In this document: piece after piece, positions 24,621-37,325 of the stretch
Position numbering within the stretch: the stretch's first letter is position 1
How the letters are laid out: the number at the start of each line of letters is the position of its first letter
Origin: Polytrichum commune
Taxonomy: Eukaryota > Streptophyta > Polytrichopsida > Polytrichales > Polytrichaceae
Length of the DNA: 64,000 nucleotides
NCBI GenBank assembly: GCA_950295325.1
Contig: OX485803.1
Span: forward strand, 16,928,001 to 16,992,000
Direction of reading: 5' to 3'
Made by a program: the position numbers and the translations under genes
Notes under the pieces: model-generated
What the model saw: only the letters and a program-made list of their open reading frames with translations
What the model was told of the DNA's origin: nothing
Databases searched by the model: none

Positions 24621-26370
24621 GACCTGGCGCACTTTAATTACTCATTTTTTGGGTTTGTAGATTTTCATTGTAGTTATATGTATATTTATATGCGATGTCC
24701 ACAAGATGATGGAGCAATTATCATCTCCTCCCAAGTCATTGTTGATTCTCGTACATGGAGAAAACATTGCTCTTGCACAAGCAACCACATCAACACTCAA
24801 ACCTCACCCGAAGAATCGCAAGTTGAATCCCAATGTGGAGACATTCTTCAATTTAGAGGCATCGGAGGACAACGGGGGGCATTTAGATAGTTGAAAATAT
24901 CATCCACTATATGATTGATTGGATTGGATTTTATTGGATTGGATATGGTTGGTTGAGAACATGATTGTAGGAACAATATTAAAATTCATCAAGGAATCCC
25001 CATGGCAATCTTCCAGATGTTCATTTTGAAAATAGAACAAGACTTTCATGAGAAAAATAGTATTTTTGTTTGCACTCCTCACTCATGTACTTATAAAATA
25101 TATGATATTAATTATGCCAAAAAACCCCACAACTAAAGGATAATAGTGATATATCCTAACATTTTTCTTCCCTCGTTGCTCATGTAATACCGCTCACCAC
25201 TTACATTATAGCACTATTTTAGAATGCAAGGTTTATTTAAGTCTTCAAAGGTGATTATTACACTTCAAGTCAAAATAAGAAAACATCAAGTAAATGCATA
25301 ATTTAGAATTATATGTAACAAAGTTAATCAAATTATACTTGAAGTATACTTATTTATTTTCTAATGTAGTGTAGGGTTAATGAATATCCTCCTTTATCGT
25401 TGGGCATGCTAAGCACATGATATGGGCCTATATAGATTTGGATAAAATACTTGTTTATATTTTGTCCTTGATTGCCAACCGCATGTGCATAATGGTGAAA
25501 TCTCGCTACTATGACATGGTTGAGTGTTTAGATTTTGAATCGCACGAGCAAATTTGGAGCCATGACCGAAGCTAAGCGAAGGAAGGAGGCGATTGATCGA
25601 GACAAGCACCAAGGAGAAGAGGATTAGCAACAACAAAAGGAACTCGGAGATGGTGAAGCGGGAGACACTACCGCGAGGGCAAGGGAGGAAGATGAAGTTC
25701 CCATCAACGTGGGGAACAACAAGGGAACTTGAGTATGAGGTCGGGAACGAAGTTCCAAGGCCACCATGTGGTAGACCTAACCGGGAATGTACGAAGACCC
25801 CCGGTCTTGAGTGGGTTGAAGACCCTAGCCTTGGAGCTAAAGACGAAGATCCTAGTCTTGAGCGCCTTGGAGCTAAGGCTGAAAACCCCAGTCATGTAAA
25901 CGATTTGAAGCAGTGTGTATTTTTGACAATGTTTTTGCAAGATTTTGACATTTGACACACAAAAATTTGTACAAAAATAAAATGCATGTCAATTGACATG
26001 CACAGTACATAATTGGACATGTAGTACGTCTTGTGAAGAAAATTACCACACGTCAATTCACACTTCAGAAGAATGAAACCACATGTACTACTAGGCATGC
26101 GACATTGAGGTGACATTTTAAGAAGAAAATGTAGATGTTAATTGATATTCATTTTGTGTTTTTGAAAACGTCACATGACACTTTGGACTTGAAGTTGAAT
26201 GTCAAACAAAATTTGTTAGACATACACATTGATTTGAAGACCCGGCCTTTAGCAGCTACCGAAGACCCTTGAGCTTGCAATCACAAGAAGACCCCAAATT
26301 TCAAAAGAGTAAAGACCAAGATTTCAAGGAAATTCTAGACTTAGGGGATGTTTGGAGCAAACTACCTAAC
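24621..26370. other. no gene recognised
   Basis: AT-rich DNA. The 120-codon plus frame at 25593-25955 is Lys/Glu/Arg-rich and includes an imperfect repeat (CTTGGAGCTAA twice, GAAGACCC/GAAGATCC). It has no recognisable domain and no visible promoter context. Similar GAAGACCC text recurs near 26240-26310, so the frame may be repeat-derived. Confidence 0.35.
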
Positions 26371-26371
26371 C

Positions 26372-26514
26372 ATAACATTATTCAGATTCATAACAATTTT
26401 ATGTGGGACTGACAATATTCAATGGAATATTCCTATTTCATGTCCGAATGTGGGAATATTCCATTGAATATTGTCAGTCCCACAAATCATTGTTATGTAC
26501 TTAAATAATATTAC
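26372..26514. mobile_element. foldback (hairpin) element
   Basis: The perfect 31-bp inverted arms at 26403-26433 and 26453-26483 are separated by 19 bp. The pairing continues outward with mismatches (CATAACATTATTCAGATTCA on the left, complementary text on the right) to about 26372 and 26514. A single related arm (GCATAACATTATTTAGATCC) lies at 35466. It is compatible with a small foldback MITE or a hairpin RNA precursor. No target duplication was identified. Confidence 0.7.
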
Positions 26515-26735
26515 GACCATTGCATATCAATGAAAATTTGATATTGGGAAATGGTTAGACTCTAATTGGTAGATCATTGACATTAAATTTAGATTGTATA
26601 TACATAACCATGTGATATTTAGTGAATCCATAAATTGGAGACAATTAGGGTACATATTTTTAGGACTACATAAAAAGGGAGAAGGGGGGCGGGGTTAAGG
26701 GCCTTAGACTCATCATTTGGCCCCGCAAGATTTAC

Positions 26736-27138
26736 GGGGAGGTCACTTCATTGTCAAGTTGACACCACGTGCGGACAAATTTTGCTACCCCTATATTGCA
26801 TGCCATATATAATTTTAAAATTTATGTTATTTTTTCCACATATACATAACCATTGATAGTATCTTTTGTATATTTTTTTGAAATTTTTAGTCATCTTTAT
26901 TTTTTTTAGTAATTGTTTTAGTTCAATTTTGTGTCATTCTAGTTAGAAATGGTATGTTTTATGAAAAAACAAATCATCAAATTTAGTTACCACTTTTAAC
27001 TATGTCATAGGTACTGTGTATATCTACTCATGAAAAAAATTGATAAATTTTTGACCCATTTTGGTGGTGCAACTTACCAAAAGAAGATTTTTTTTGGTCG
27101 CACGTGGTGTTCAACTTGACAATGGAGTGATCCCCCCC
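26736..27138. mobile_element. TIR-bounded non-autonomous element
   Basis: Left GGGGAGGTCACTTCATTGTC followed by AAGTTGACACCACGTGCG is mirrored at the right end (reverse complement GGGGGATCACTCCATTGTCA, then AGTTGAACACCACGTGCG). The termini share about 45 bp with a few mismatches. The interior is very AT-rich and non-coding. The flanking duplication is unclear. Confidence 0.6.
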
Positions 27139-27169
27139 GTGGCAAGATCACATGTGAGTGTTCCCTCGA

Positions 27170-27480
27170 TCCGAAGCTCTCCAAGACTTTGACCATAACT
27201 TGGATTTCTTACCTTGTTACCTTGGATGGTATACTTGGATTGTTTTTTAGGAAGTGAAGAAATATAAAGAACACGGATACTTGGAACTTTTTAGGAATTG
27301 AAGAAAATTAAAGAACTTGGACACTTGGAGCTTTTAAAGAATTGAAGAGATTTGAAGAGCATAGATTTGGTTTAAGAATTGAAGACAAATGAAGAACTTT
27401 AGAATTTTGGTAACTCAAAATTGTGAGAATTTGAATATGTACAAACTTGAGAACTGGGGCACTCAAAAACTTGAGGGCTT
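27170..27480 (+). repeat. degenerate short-period repeat
   Basis: Motifs such as AATTGAAGA, AAGAACTTGGA and ACTTGGA recur every 30-60 bp with drift. It looks like an old, diverged minisatellite with no coding frame. Confidence 0.4.
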
Positions 27481-29337
27481 GGATACATAAAGAAAGTTGG
27501 AAATAGATTTATTTTTGGAAAAAGATTGAATCCCAATGGGAAACGGATGAAACATGAGGCAACCCGCTTGATCAAAGCCCAACGACATTGAATTTCAAGC
27601 GTAAAAATTTCTTCCTAGCATTGTCCTCGACATCAACAGCCAATTGCTTTGCTCCAATGTTCAAACGGAAGTTGAACAGATGTATGATGAACTGTGATGA
27701 TCGTTTGAGACGTTTCAACAAAACGTTCACAAAGTGACATTGAATGTCAAGCGTACAAAATTCATGCATTCATGGCAAATGACTTTGCATGGCATGTTCA
27801 AACAATAAAGTATGAACTCTAATTTTTGACCAAAAATTTGCGCACTTAATTGGGATGCATACTTCAACAAGTGCGTACTTAATCGAGAGATACATGTAAC
27901 TGCATTAAACGTGATATTTAGTGTCACTTACTATTTGGAGTTACATGATATTATATCTTTTACTATTGATGTAATTTCTTCCTACGAAAAGTTAGAAATA
28001 TTCCATAATGTCCAAACAACCAATTTAACATTTTTTTCATAAAATATGAGATATACAATGAATAGATATACCATTGCGTAATTCCAAATGGTCGGTCACA
28101 CTAAATCTCATTATTTAGTGCAGTAAACTTAGTGAGGAAGTCCTTTCTCCTTCAATGAATGGGAGGAACCGGCCGACTGCTAGTTATAGAAGAAGTGGTT
28201 GAGTTTGAGAAATGACCGGATGAAGTTCAAGACTGCAGAGAAATTTAGGTGTCGGTTTAGAGGAATCTATGGAACATGAATTCATGTTAATAAAGAAATG
28301 CCAAAAGATCACAACATGGAATTGGAGACACTAGGATTTGGACCAATTATGCCCAACATCTTCCGGAACACCGGTCTCCCTTCTCATTAAAATGAAGGAA
28401 AAACAAACCCAAACAAGTTGAGTGCAAGTACGGGATGCATGTAAGATAGTCAACTCCTTTGTCCTTTGATCCTCTATGTGTGGGCCATCACGGCTATCCC
28501 CCCAAATTGGTTTCCATAGTGCCACAATGTTTGTCAATGTCGCATTCTTTGTCTTTGAGAACCCACTCCTCAACCGAATCAAAATAAATGATGAATGCAT
28601 GCTCTAGAGACATTGAAGAAATGACGTGTGGAGGGGCAAACGATTTGGAGCATAGAGCATGTAGGGTAGATGGGTCTTACATTACATGGTTACTTTCTAA
28701 GATTAGCGCATTTCTTTTAGGATACGAAAGATGCCACGAGGATACGATGGTTAGCAAGTCCGAATTGAGGTTGTAGTTGCTTTTCTCATAATTTACAGAG
28801 CGTCAATAAACATCTCATTCATAATCAATGTGAAGATTCTTGTGCTCATTAAATGGCCGTACATGGCATCCCAATTATGTTGACTATTGGATTTAGAATG
28901 GATACTATATTAGGAAAACATAGGCCACATGTCTTTTTGATATCTGCCCTTGAAGTCATTCCAAACCACATGCCACTCCAAATAGAGATGTCCGGATAGG
29001 TTGGGCTTCACACTCCCCCAAAACTTGAAACTATCTGCAGCCACCAATAGGGTCCTTTTTTCATTGACGGTATCAAAAGAGTTGAAGCGATGCCAAAATT
29101 GAACATGCCACACACAATACGTGACTTTGAGTTCCAAATAATGTAGGTTGTTCTGATTTTCAAGAAATTAAGTTTACGTTATTTCTAAGATAACATGGTA
29201 TAATCACACCTCCCATATAATCATTCTCAGTTGTTTATATCAAATAACAAAATTTTCAACTCATGAGCAATACTCGTTACTTTAGGGCAGGGTTGTCAAG
29301 CCCCACCTGCTATCTAGGACCTCAATGTCACCTCATA
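27481..29337. other. no gene recognised; one dispersed repeat copy
   Basis: A minus-oriented copy of the CCGGTT-type repeat lies at about 28160-28290 (AGTGGTTGAGTTTGAGAAAT...GGTTTAGAGGAATCTATGG). Short minus frames at 28331-28600 and 28910-29137 are weakly protein-like but carry no motif I can name. Confidence 0.4.
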
Positions 29338-29489
29338 GCCCACCCACACTTACTGGTGCGGCCACCAATGAATGATGAATACTAGCATTGGTTACATCTA
29401 GTGGCTCTTACTCGCCAAGCCAACTCTAAAAGCGACCCTTGTCGGTAGATCCGTTCACTGATGACCCGCATCAATAAGTGTGTGTGGGG
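29338..29489. mobile_element. 152-bp MITE, TA duplication, copy 1
   Basis: The left end GCCCACCCACACTTACTGGT follows TA (29336-29337). The right end AATAAGTGTGTGTGGGG precedes TA (29490-29491). It is homologous to the element at 34677-34829 in the opposite internal orientation. The TA target and size fit a Stowaway/Tc1-mariner-type MITE. Confidence 0.7.
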
Positions 29490-30047
29490 TATATATGAGA
29501 CCCAAATACTATGAATGGCTTGCATATTTCACTATCGTGTGTATATATATGAACCACTAAGACCATTTTACGAAAAACACACATATCGATCTCATGCGGC
29601 CACTGTTAAAGAACCTTATATTCTACTCCTTAGTAGAATTGAATGTTCTTAATTACCGGACTATCCTTCGCGTCCTTTTGATGCTACTGAATTCGGTAAC
29701 TACTGCTTCTGCTTGTACGGATTCCGTTACAGAAGTTCCACTCCTCTTACTACATTCATCCATCCATTTTCCTTCCTACCGGTACTCATCGTGTTACAGG
29801 GTCGATGCTTGAACTTTCCGTAACTGGGAGCCCTTCTAAATCCAGGGAATCCTAATGTCACCTTTTTCCCAATAAAAAAGGAACCTACTTCCTGACCAAA
29901 GAGCCTTTTAAGGTTCGATAACCTTTACCTACGGTCCCTAAGATCCCAACTATCGGTCAACGGCTGAGATTCCTTTCCCCTACCAAGTGTATAATACAGC
30001 AGTACTATGGCAGTACATGGAATTTGTGTCTATCCTTCTCATACTTA

Positions 30048-30545
30048 GGGGCGGTTTACACACAAGCCAAGAGCCGTGACCATGAAATTGTGAGAGCCCA
30101 AAAGAAAGTGTCCAAAGGCCTTCCCAACACACCTCCAAAATCATGCAGTGTGGTCACAGACCCTCAAGTTTAGTGTGAAGCCATATGTGACCAGGCCCTC
30201 AACCAAATGCTATTTCAATGAATTTCCATTCATACGGATTCTCACACATGATATAATAGAATAAATCAATGGTTGTGAGCGTTCGGAGTGCCATGGACCC
30301 TCGTTTCGTGTTAGGTCTACCTCCAAGAAGTGGTTTTTGAAAATAATCCAAATGACCATGATACATGATCCATTCAATGTCATGTAGGAATCCATGTAGA
30401 CTTGACATCCATCTTGCATTCACATACTCCGTTGGTCCCTCAAGCGTAGTGTGAAGCGAACTTGGACCGGCTCCGCCTTTTCCACCAATGAGAGTGCTTG
30501 AAGTGTAATGGTCACAGGCTCTCAGTCTCATGTGTGAAGTGGCCC
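30048..30545. mobile_element. Harbinger-like MITE, family A, copy 1
   Basis: The termini GGGGCGGTTTACACACAAG and CTCATGTGTGAAGTGGCCC are inverted repeats flanked by TTA on both sides (30045-30047 and 30546-30548). Copy 2 at 33212-33710 is similar along its whole length and in the same orientation. The 127-codon minus frame across it is not conserved intact in copy 2 and is not a gene. Confidence 0.8.
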
Positions 30546-32330
30546 TTATGTCACCACGACTTTTTATGCCTTTCAAATACATTTGACAGACCTTCCTCTA
30601 GTGAGTTCTACAATGCTCTCTATCTCTCACACTGTCGGATAGCTAAGTCCTTAGTACATCGTTCGTATAGTTACCTCCTCTCTTGATACCATATTGAACT
30701 ATCCCAAACAATAGCAAATTCTACACGCATTTAGTCTTGGTCGAATGCAACTTGTCGTATAAGGAGGTAACCCCTTACAACAACCCACAAAATTGGTCAC
30801 CCTTACCACATTGTTGTTACGCTCTTTAAATTGTGTTTTAAGGAGAGTTGAAATCTCTTGACCTTATCACTCTCTTGACCTCGCATTCAAACCGGTGGTT
30901 CTTCTTCAACTTCCTTTTCTTACTACACATTTCCCATGGTACTTTCCTAAGGCGTAAGCGTACCTAACTTGGCTTTATACTAATTTACCCTATTGCATTA
31001 TGACCAAGCTCCTACCACCAACACAAACCCAACTATATCTCAACTTGAATGTGGTGTTTAAGAGGGATAAGTCCCGTTCATACACAAGTTTTACCTCTAT
31101 GATTTTGGACCTATGGAAAACTCATTGGTTTCCCATGAATGTTATGAACCTTGTTTGGAACCAAAACATATTTGATGTTGTAAGTTAGAAATACGGAAAA
31201 CGGAGAAAAATGAGTTGATTTTGCCAGGTTGCGTGGCTTGAAATTTGTGCAAAATCTTTTTCACAGACGGAGTAGAGGAAATGATGAGGAACGTAAGTTA
31301 TTTCATAACATTTTTCCACGAAGCCAAGTACGTCAAACCCCTTACTTGTACAATATAGTCTCCCTAATTTGAGCATCAAATATCCTACTTTGCATGCAAA
31401 TGCACACAAGAAGGTTAACTCAATGAATAGCACCCAAAAGCAATCGCAAGTGGTGTGAAACAACACATGTCCGGTCAATCACTGCATCCTTTTCGGGCCA
31501 CCACTTTTACAACTAGCCATTTTGGGTCTACACAATAATCATTCTACCCCTAGTCCACTGCACCGATAGCGGTCATTCACCCTTCTTAAATGAAATTTTA
31601 ATTTCTTTAAATGTACATTTAAAAAAAAACCTTAGATTGGGTTCTTTTATATGTTGACCACATTTCAAGTAAAGAAACTACAATGCAAATAATTAAAGAC
31701 AACCATTACATCGAAACATAGTTGTTTTCATTTGAAAAATAGTATGCACATGGCAAAGGATATTCCATGCGTACACAAGTAATAAGAAATGCATGTGCTA
31801 TTTGGTTACTTTTCATAATAGGACCCCCATATTTGATTGGTTTGTGGTTTATTGAAAATCAAAGAATATGCACCATAACAACACGTGTTTAAAAAATATT
31901 GGATTACTTCTTCAATTACTATTTACTACTCCAAACAAACATGATTGGGAGGACCTATGTATTCAGTTGAGAAATCAACAAACATGCACTTCCAATAACC
32001 ATAACTAAATCAGGGGAAATCCGATTTACAATCTATTTTGTGTTGTTGCTTCATCGTAGATTTGTTAATGCAACACAAGTTTCATTTTTGAATTTAATTG
32101 GTAGAAATTGGAGACCATGAAAAACAAGTGGAATAACACCCATGCACTTATAGATACAAGGTAAGCTTGCATGCACAACTTTGAAATAGCGGCACCTAGT
32201 ATACCTACAATGCTATTCTATATGCCCACAAAAGTCATTACAAGGCCCTTGTGAAAAGAAAGAAAAGAAAAGAATACATTTGTACTTGATCAACAATACA
32301 AAAGTAAATGTTTTCCTCTAATTTTCACTA
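30546..32330. other. no gene seen
   Basis: AT-rich DNA without coding signatures. The minus frame at 31185-31478 (97 codons) has no recognisable domain. Confidence 0.5.
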
Positions 32331-32916
32331 CACCGTTTATCTCAATTAGTGGAGGAGGGCTAATAGTGCGTGTGGGAAATTAGTGAAGGTGACACTAAAC
32401 TTCTTTACGCTATAAGATGAGAGCCTCCAAAAGAGTGAGGAATCATTATTCACCCCGGCATTATGCACTAAAAACTTTATTCATAGCAAACTATTCATTG
32501 AAAGTAACAACATTATTTCGCATGGCACTATGCACTGAAAACACTATTCATAGTACTACTATTCACAATATTCATGTTATTCATACCGGCGTCAATTTCT
32601 TCCTATTTTCTAAGTGTTTCCCCAAAAAGATATGACGGTGGGACCTATGTCAGACGCTAATTATAGAAACAATACTCAACCATGGGGCTTAGTAATGTCA
32701 TGCTCAAGAGCATGTGTTTGCATATAAAAGAGACCAATCGCTCTACAAACACTTGAGAACACGCACTCATTTTCTTGAAATCTATTATAAATGAGTATGT
32801 ACTCGTAAATTCAGCATCACTCAGTAAAAAATTCAGCCCTCACTAATTCTGAGGCGTGGCTGAATAGTGTGTGTTTTGAGAATTAGTACCACACACACTA
32901 ATTGGGATAATCAGTG
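32331..32916. mobile_element. MITE, CACTG/ATTAGTG family, copy 3
   Basis: The left end CACCGTTTATCTCAATTAGTG follows TA (32329-32330). The right end CACTAATTGGGATAATCAGTG precedes TA (32917-32918). The interior GGGAAATTAGTGAAGGTGAC and CCTCCAAAAG are the reverse complement of motifs in copies 1 and 2. It is non-coding and the best-preserved copy of the three. Confidence 0.7.
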
Positions 32917-33211
32917 TAATTATATAGACAAGTGTTCGGGCACACTAGGATGCATGATGGTTAACTTGGGAATAAAGGATTGGAACCGGAGTAAAGAAAA
33001 TGAATTTGGGAAGACAGTGAGAAGCCTCGTGTTCAGAATTTGGCAGTTGTTCTTTAGCATGCAGAAGATCTAGGTATGTACTTGTATTGCAATTGACAAG
33101 GACAAGCCTATGTATAGCCTTCCTTCCTTATGACAATTTTCCCATGTTCAGGCCGAGTGAAGGATATATCCTTTAGAGGAGGGTATACCCTATTACCCTT
33201 CACATGTCTTA

Positions 33212-33710
33212 GGGCCACTTCACACACGAGCCAAGAGCCGTGACCATGTAATTGTGAGAGCCCAAAAGAAAGTGTCCAAAGGCCTTCCCAACACACCTCC
33301 AAAATCATGCAGTGTGGTCACGGACCCTTAAGTTTAGTGTGAAGCCATATGTGACCGGGCCCTCAACCAAATGCTATTTCAATGAATTTCTATTCATGCG
33401 GGTCCTCACACATGATGAAATAGAATAAATCAATGGTTGTGAGCATTCGGAGTGTCATGGTCTCCTGGTTTTGTGTTAGGCCTACCTCCAAGAGGTGGTT
33501 TTTGAAAATAGTCCAAGTGACCATGAAACATGATCCATTTGATGCCATGTAGAAATCCATGTAGACTCTACATCCATTGTGCATTCACATTCTCCGTTGG
33601 TCCCTCGAGCGTAGTGTGAAGTGAGTTTAGACCGGCTCCGCCTTTTCCACCAATGAGAGTGCTTGAAGTGTAATGGTCATGGGCTGTCAGTCTCGTGTGT
33701 GAAGTGGCCC
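33212..33710. mobile_element. Harbinger-like MITE, family A, copy 2
   Basis: The inverted termini GGGCCACTTCACACACGAG and CTCGTGTGTGAAGTGGCCC are near-perfect and flanked by TTA at 33209-33211 and 33711-33713. It is 499 bp long and non-autonomous. A truncated inverted relative lies at 59141-59372. Confidence 0.85.
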
Positions 33711-34313
33711 TTACCCTTTTCAATTAGCATTTTGATCTGGATATCCACTCCGAGATGTCACAACATTTAAGTTCCTAAGAAAATGTCTCCATGTTGGCTT
33801 TTAGTGACAAATGCACATATAAAATAGTCTTAAAGAACTTCAATGTAGATTCATCATATATTGCATGTAAAATTCTATTGTAATAAACACAACATAACTC
33901 AAAATAACGTTAAAGAAAAAAACTATGATTAAACGGTTTGTCATTTCAATATTTAGAAACACATTTGAAGATCCAAAATCTATTTGGAAAACATTCACAT
34001 CGCTTCCCACACTAACATTGAGAAGGACAATAACCCCGAGCCTAAACATAATCGTTCCAATCTTGTATTACTTCTTTAATGTGTGTATCCTCATCATCAA
34101 GATACTTTTGCATCTAGAGTTTCAAGGTTCTCTCTTCTTCATTCTCACCAAAGCCTTCCAAATCAGTACTTTTATAAGTAGTAGCACGGGGAATGCTATT
34201 ATGTGAGGGGTGAGGGGGGAGATGTTATAAGTTTTACACACACAATTTATCCTCAAACCGTGGATTTCAAAACTAATACATATGAACACTCACTATGAAA
34301 ATATGAAGTGGTT

Positions 34314-34330
34314 GGGGGGGGGGGGGGAGG
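34314..34330. repeat. G-run
   Basis: A homopolymeric G tract with one interruption. Similar tracts occur near 15358, 21692, 39246 and 40434. Confidence 0.8.
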
Positions 34331-34676
34331 GTAAATTAAAATTGTATATGTTTTGTTGATGTATGCTTTGTTTTATTACGTGCACGATGCTTAGATTTTT
34401 TTTAATTAAAGAATTTACTAACAATCAACAATATTGGGACCGTTTTCAATAAATGAACTCAACACCAGTCTATCTTGGAAGTGTAGTTGATGATAATATC
34501 CTCCTCAACACACACACCTTGTTTGGTGAGCTGCTCATTTTTCTTACCTTCAAATTTGCTTCACGAATGGAGGTCAATTGGACAAAAAGCGTGGCCAAGT
34601 GGTACGGAAGGGGAGTCCTCCTGACGTGTTTGGATGCATATGAATGACAATGGGCCAACTCTTGTAATCTCTAATA

Positions 34677-34829
34677 GCCCACCCACACTTACTGGTGCGG
34701 GCCACCAATGAATAGTTTTTACCAGTAGGGGCCACTTTTAGAGTTGGTTTAGCCAGTGAGAGCCAGTGGATGTAACCAATGTTGGTACCCACCGTCCAGT
34801 GGTGGCTTGCACCAATAAGTGTGGGTGGG
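34677..34829. mobile_element. 153-bp MITE, TA duplication, copy 2
   Basis: Left GCCCACCCACACTTACTGGT and right ACCAATAAGTGTGGGTGGGC are inverted termini flanked by TA (34675-34676, 34830-34831). It is the same family as 29338-29489, inserted in the opposite orientation. Confidence 0.75.
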
Positions 34830-34979
34830 CTATAAGTTCAAATGCACATTGTTTGGGTTTTCAACCTCTGAACATGGATGAATTTGAGTCCCAAATTCAA
34901 GTTGTTGGACCTCAATCCATCATACCCATGTCGTTCACACTCACATTGTGAATCACATATTGATGTCCTAATTGTGGTA

Positions 34980-35874
34980 CACCATTTATGGTATTTAGTG
35001 TCCCATACATTATTTAGGAAACACCTAATACAGATGCCTAGACATCTCAAAGTGTCACGTCTAATGATTACCAATATGATATTGTTTGTCAACCTAAGTA
35101 TCTTTGTATAAGTGAATCATTATTTACATTATGATGTGTAGTGTGGCACATTGGATACTTGAGATGATAGTTTTGTGTTTGAATATGCAAGGGGAAGATA
35201 CTATTGAGCAACCTAAAGGCAAGTGTCATGAAATGAAATTAATTTTAGAGTCCAAAAAGTTGATGAGACCGGAAATACATCATGATGGTTTCACTCCGAC
35301 TCATCCTCTAGAGTGGTGGATTGTGGTCCGATTGAAAGGAAGCATGGTGAGAGTGATCCATTTACTAAGCAACTGTTGCATGGCTAAATTACGAGAAATA
35401 AGACCAAATACATCATCCTTTTTTTAGCATCTCGCAATCCTTCATGTTGGCCCTCGTTGAACTGGTGCATAACATTATTTAGATCCATAACAATGTTTTG
35501 TTTATGATATTTAGTGTCATGTGTGTAAAAGTGTCACATACCCTATTTTGAGGCATATGCTAGGTTACACTAATGATCAACAACTTCATCATTTGTGTCG
35601 TCTTGTGACACTTGGCATGCATGTGTTCAATAGTGTTACGAGGTGTACGTCTATGTTACATAATGGCCTACAAGTTGACTTGAAGTATTCCAATGTGCTA
35701 CGCTAAATGTCATTATACAAAAGAAATTTGTTTTTAAAAAATTCTTAAAGAAATACTTATGTTGACGAATAATATCATATTGGCAATCAATAAACGTGGC
35801 ACTTTGAGACCTCTAGGCACCTAGTTTAGGGCCTTTGCAGGGAACACACGTGACACTAAATACCATAAACGGTG
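34980..35874. mobile_element. TIR element with TA duplication
   Basis: Left CACCATTTATGGTATTTAGT and right (reverse complement) CACCGTTTATGGTATTTAGT define inverted termini of about 24 bp. TA stands at 34978-34979 and 35875-35876. The interior carries an extra GATATTTAGTGTCA near 35512 and one arm of the foldback sequence near 35466. No transposase frame was found. Single ends of the same type appear near 38790. Confidence 0.6.
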
Positions 35875-35876
35875 TA

Positions 35877-37322
35877 GTTCTGAAGTAAAATCAACTAATA
35901 AAATATACAAGCTATAATAAAAATGAGTGTATTTCTTCTTTGGGTAATAACAAAGGGACCAACACAAAAAGGTTCGATGTCATATCATCCCAACTCAACC
36001 TAACTAAATTGATTTAGAGTTCATAGCACCGATTCACGTGTTAAGCAGGGTTTAAGGTTTTGGGTTTTGGGTTTTGGTTTTAGCCATATCCAAGCCTTAC
36101 ATAATAATCAACATTTTCATCCTCCCCTTTGAAGATGCTACAATTTACCCTCTATAGATATTAGCATTATAAGTGCTAACATTTCTAATTGGGGGCAAAT
36201 GTAAAGCCCCTATTAGAAATGTGAATAATTATAGTGCTAACAGCTATTGAGGGCGGAGTGTACAAAACATCACCCTATCGTTGGCATATCATTAGCGATG
36301 TAGGGTCTGCATTCACAAAGTTAGCGACATTCATTTGTTGAAATTTAGGCATACTGGAAGATTGAGAATCCAGGTCCAACATATATGTTTTGCCTGTTTT
36401 AGATGGCATGTGCATATTTGACTCGGAAGGATATATACCTCCCCCTAATTTAAATCTGCCTCTTGTTTTGGTGTAAGATGAACTCCCCATGATGATGTCT
36501 GTCTTTATGATGCTCGTGTGAAGTTCTAACTTACATTTCTATAATAAACAAATGTTGCTTTTACAACAATACATGGTAAACATGTTGTTTTGGAAAGAGA
36601 AATCTTATTGGTTCGTTATGTCCCATATCACGGGATAGCAACATTGTAGAGACTGCATTGGGGTGGTAATAGGACTTGGGTAATGCATGTCATAACTTAA
36701 AGGATATGATTTAGTGAAGCTCAATAAAAGCTCAATGGAAGCTTAGTGAAATTTTCGATTCAATATGAACAGAGCTCGTGATAAAAATTAAAAAATTAAA
36801 AATGTCATTTAAGGACAAAGCCTCTCATGGCAAAGCCGCATCCCCTTGCTTTATTCCCCCTTTCAACACAAATAGTTGTAAGTTCAGTTAAAACATGAAA
36901 TAAGTGCCCTGCTACTAGAGTAGAGACGCCCATAACCAATCATTTCAAAGATTTTGTGCCAAATTCAAAGAAACTACAGGTAGTGCAAATTTCCCCCAAG
37001 TAGGAAGATAGAAATCAAGAGGATTACAAACTTTTCGATAAATTTTACTCTTTAGATTGAAATTACTATGAATATTTGAAGGCAAAGGTTAGCTCGAACA
37101 AATTATCAATGTCTAGAGTTTGCCATAACCGCTCATTTTAATTGCTCATTCCTCCTCACATTAGCACTCAAACCCAGAACACGTGTTATGACACTATTGG
37201 TTCCGTTCCGATCAAAATTCATTCCCAATTTGATCGGAAATTTGATCCCAGCGTGATCGAAATCGCGGTACCCTATGAATTGCTGATGGGGTCTTGATCG
37301 GGAATAGATGCCTCTACTACAC
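35877..37322. other. no gene seen; one small hairpin
   Basis: A hairpin is formed by ACATTTCTAATTGGGGGC (36179-36196) and GCCCCTATTAGAAATGT (36206-36222). The rest is AT-rich and non-coding as far as I can see. Confidence 0.5.
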
Positions 37323-37325
37323 TAA

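Noticed and set aside
25593-25955. 120-codon charged frame as a gene
   Set aside because: It contains internal short repeats and no domain; similar repeat text lies nearby outside any frame.
30199-30582. 127-codon minus frame
   Set aside because: It lies in a MITE; the sister copy at 33.2-33.7 kb does not preserve the frame as a whole.
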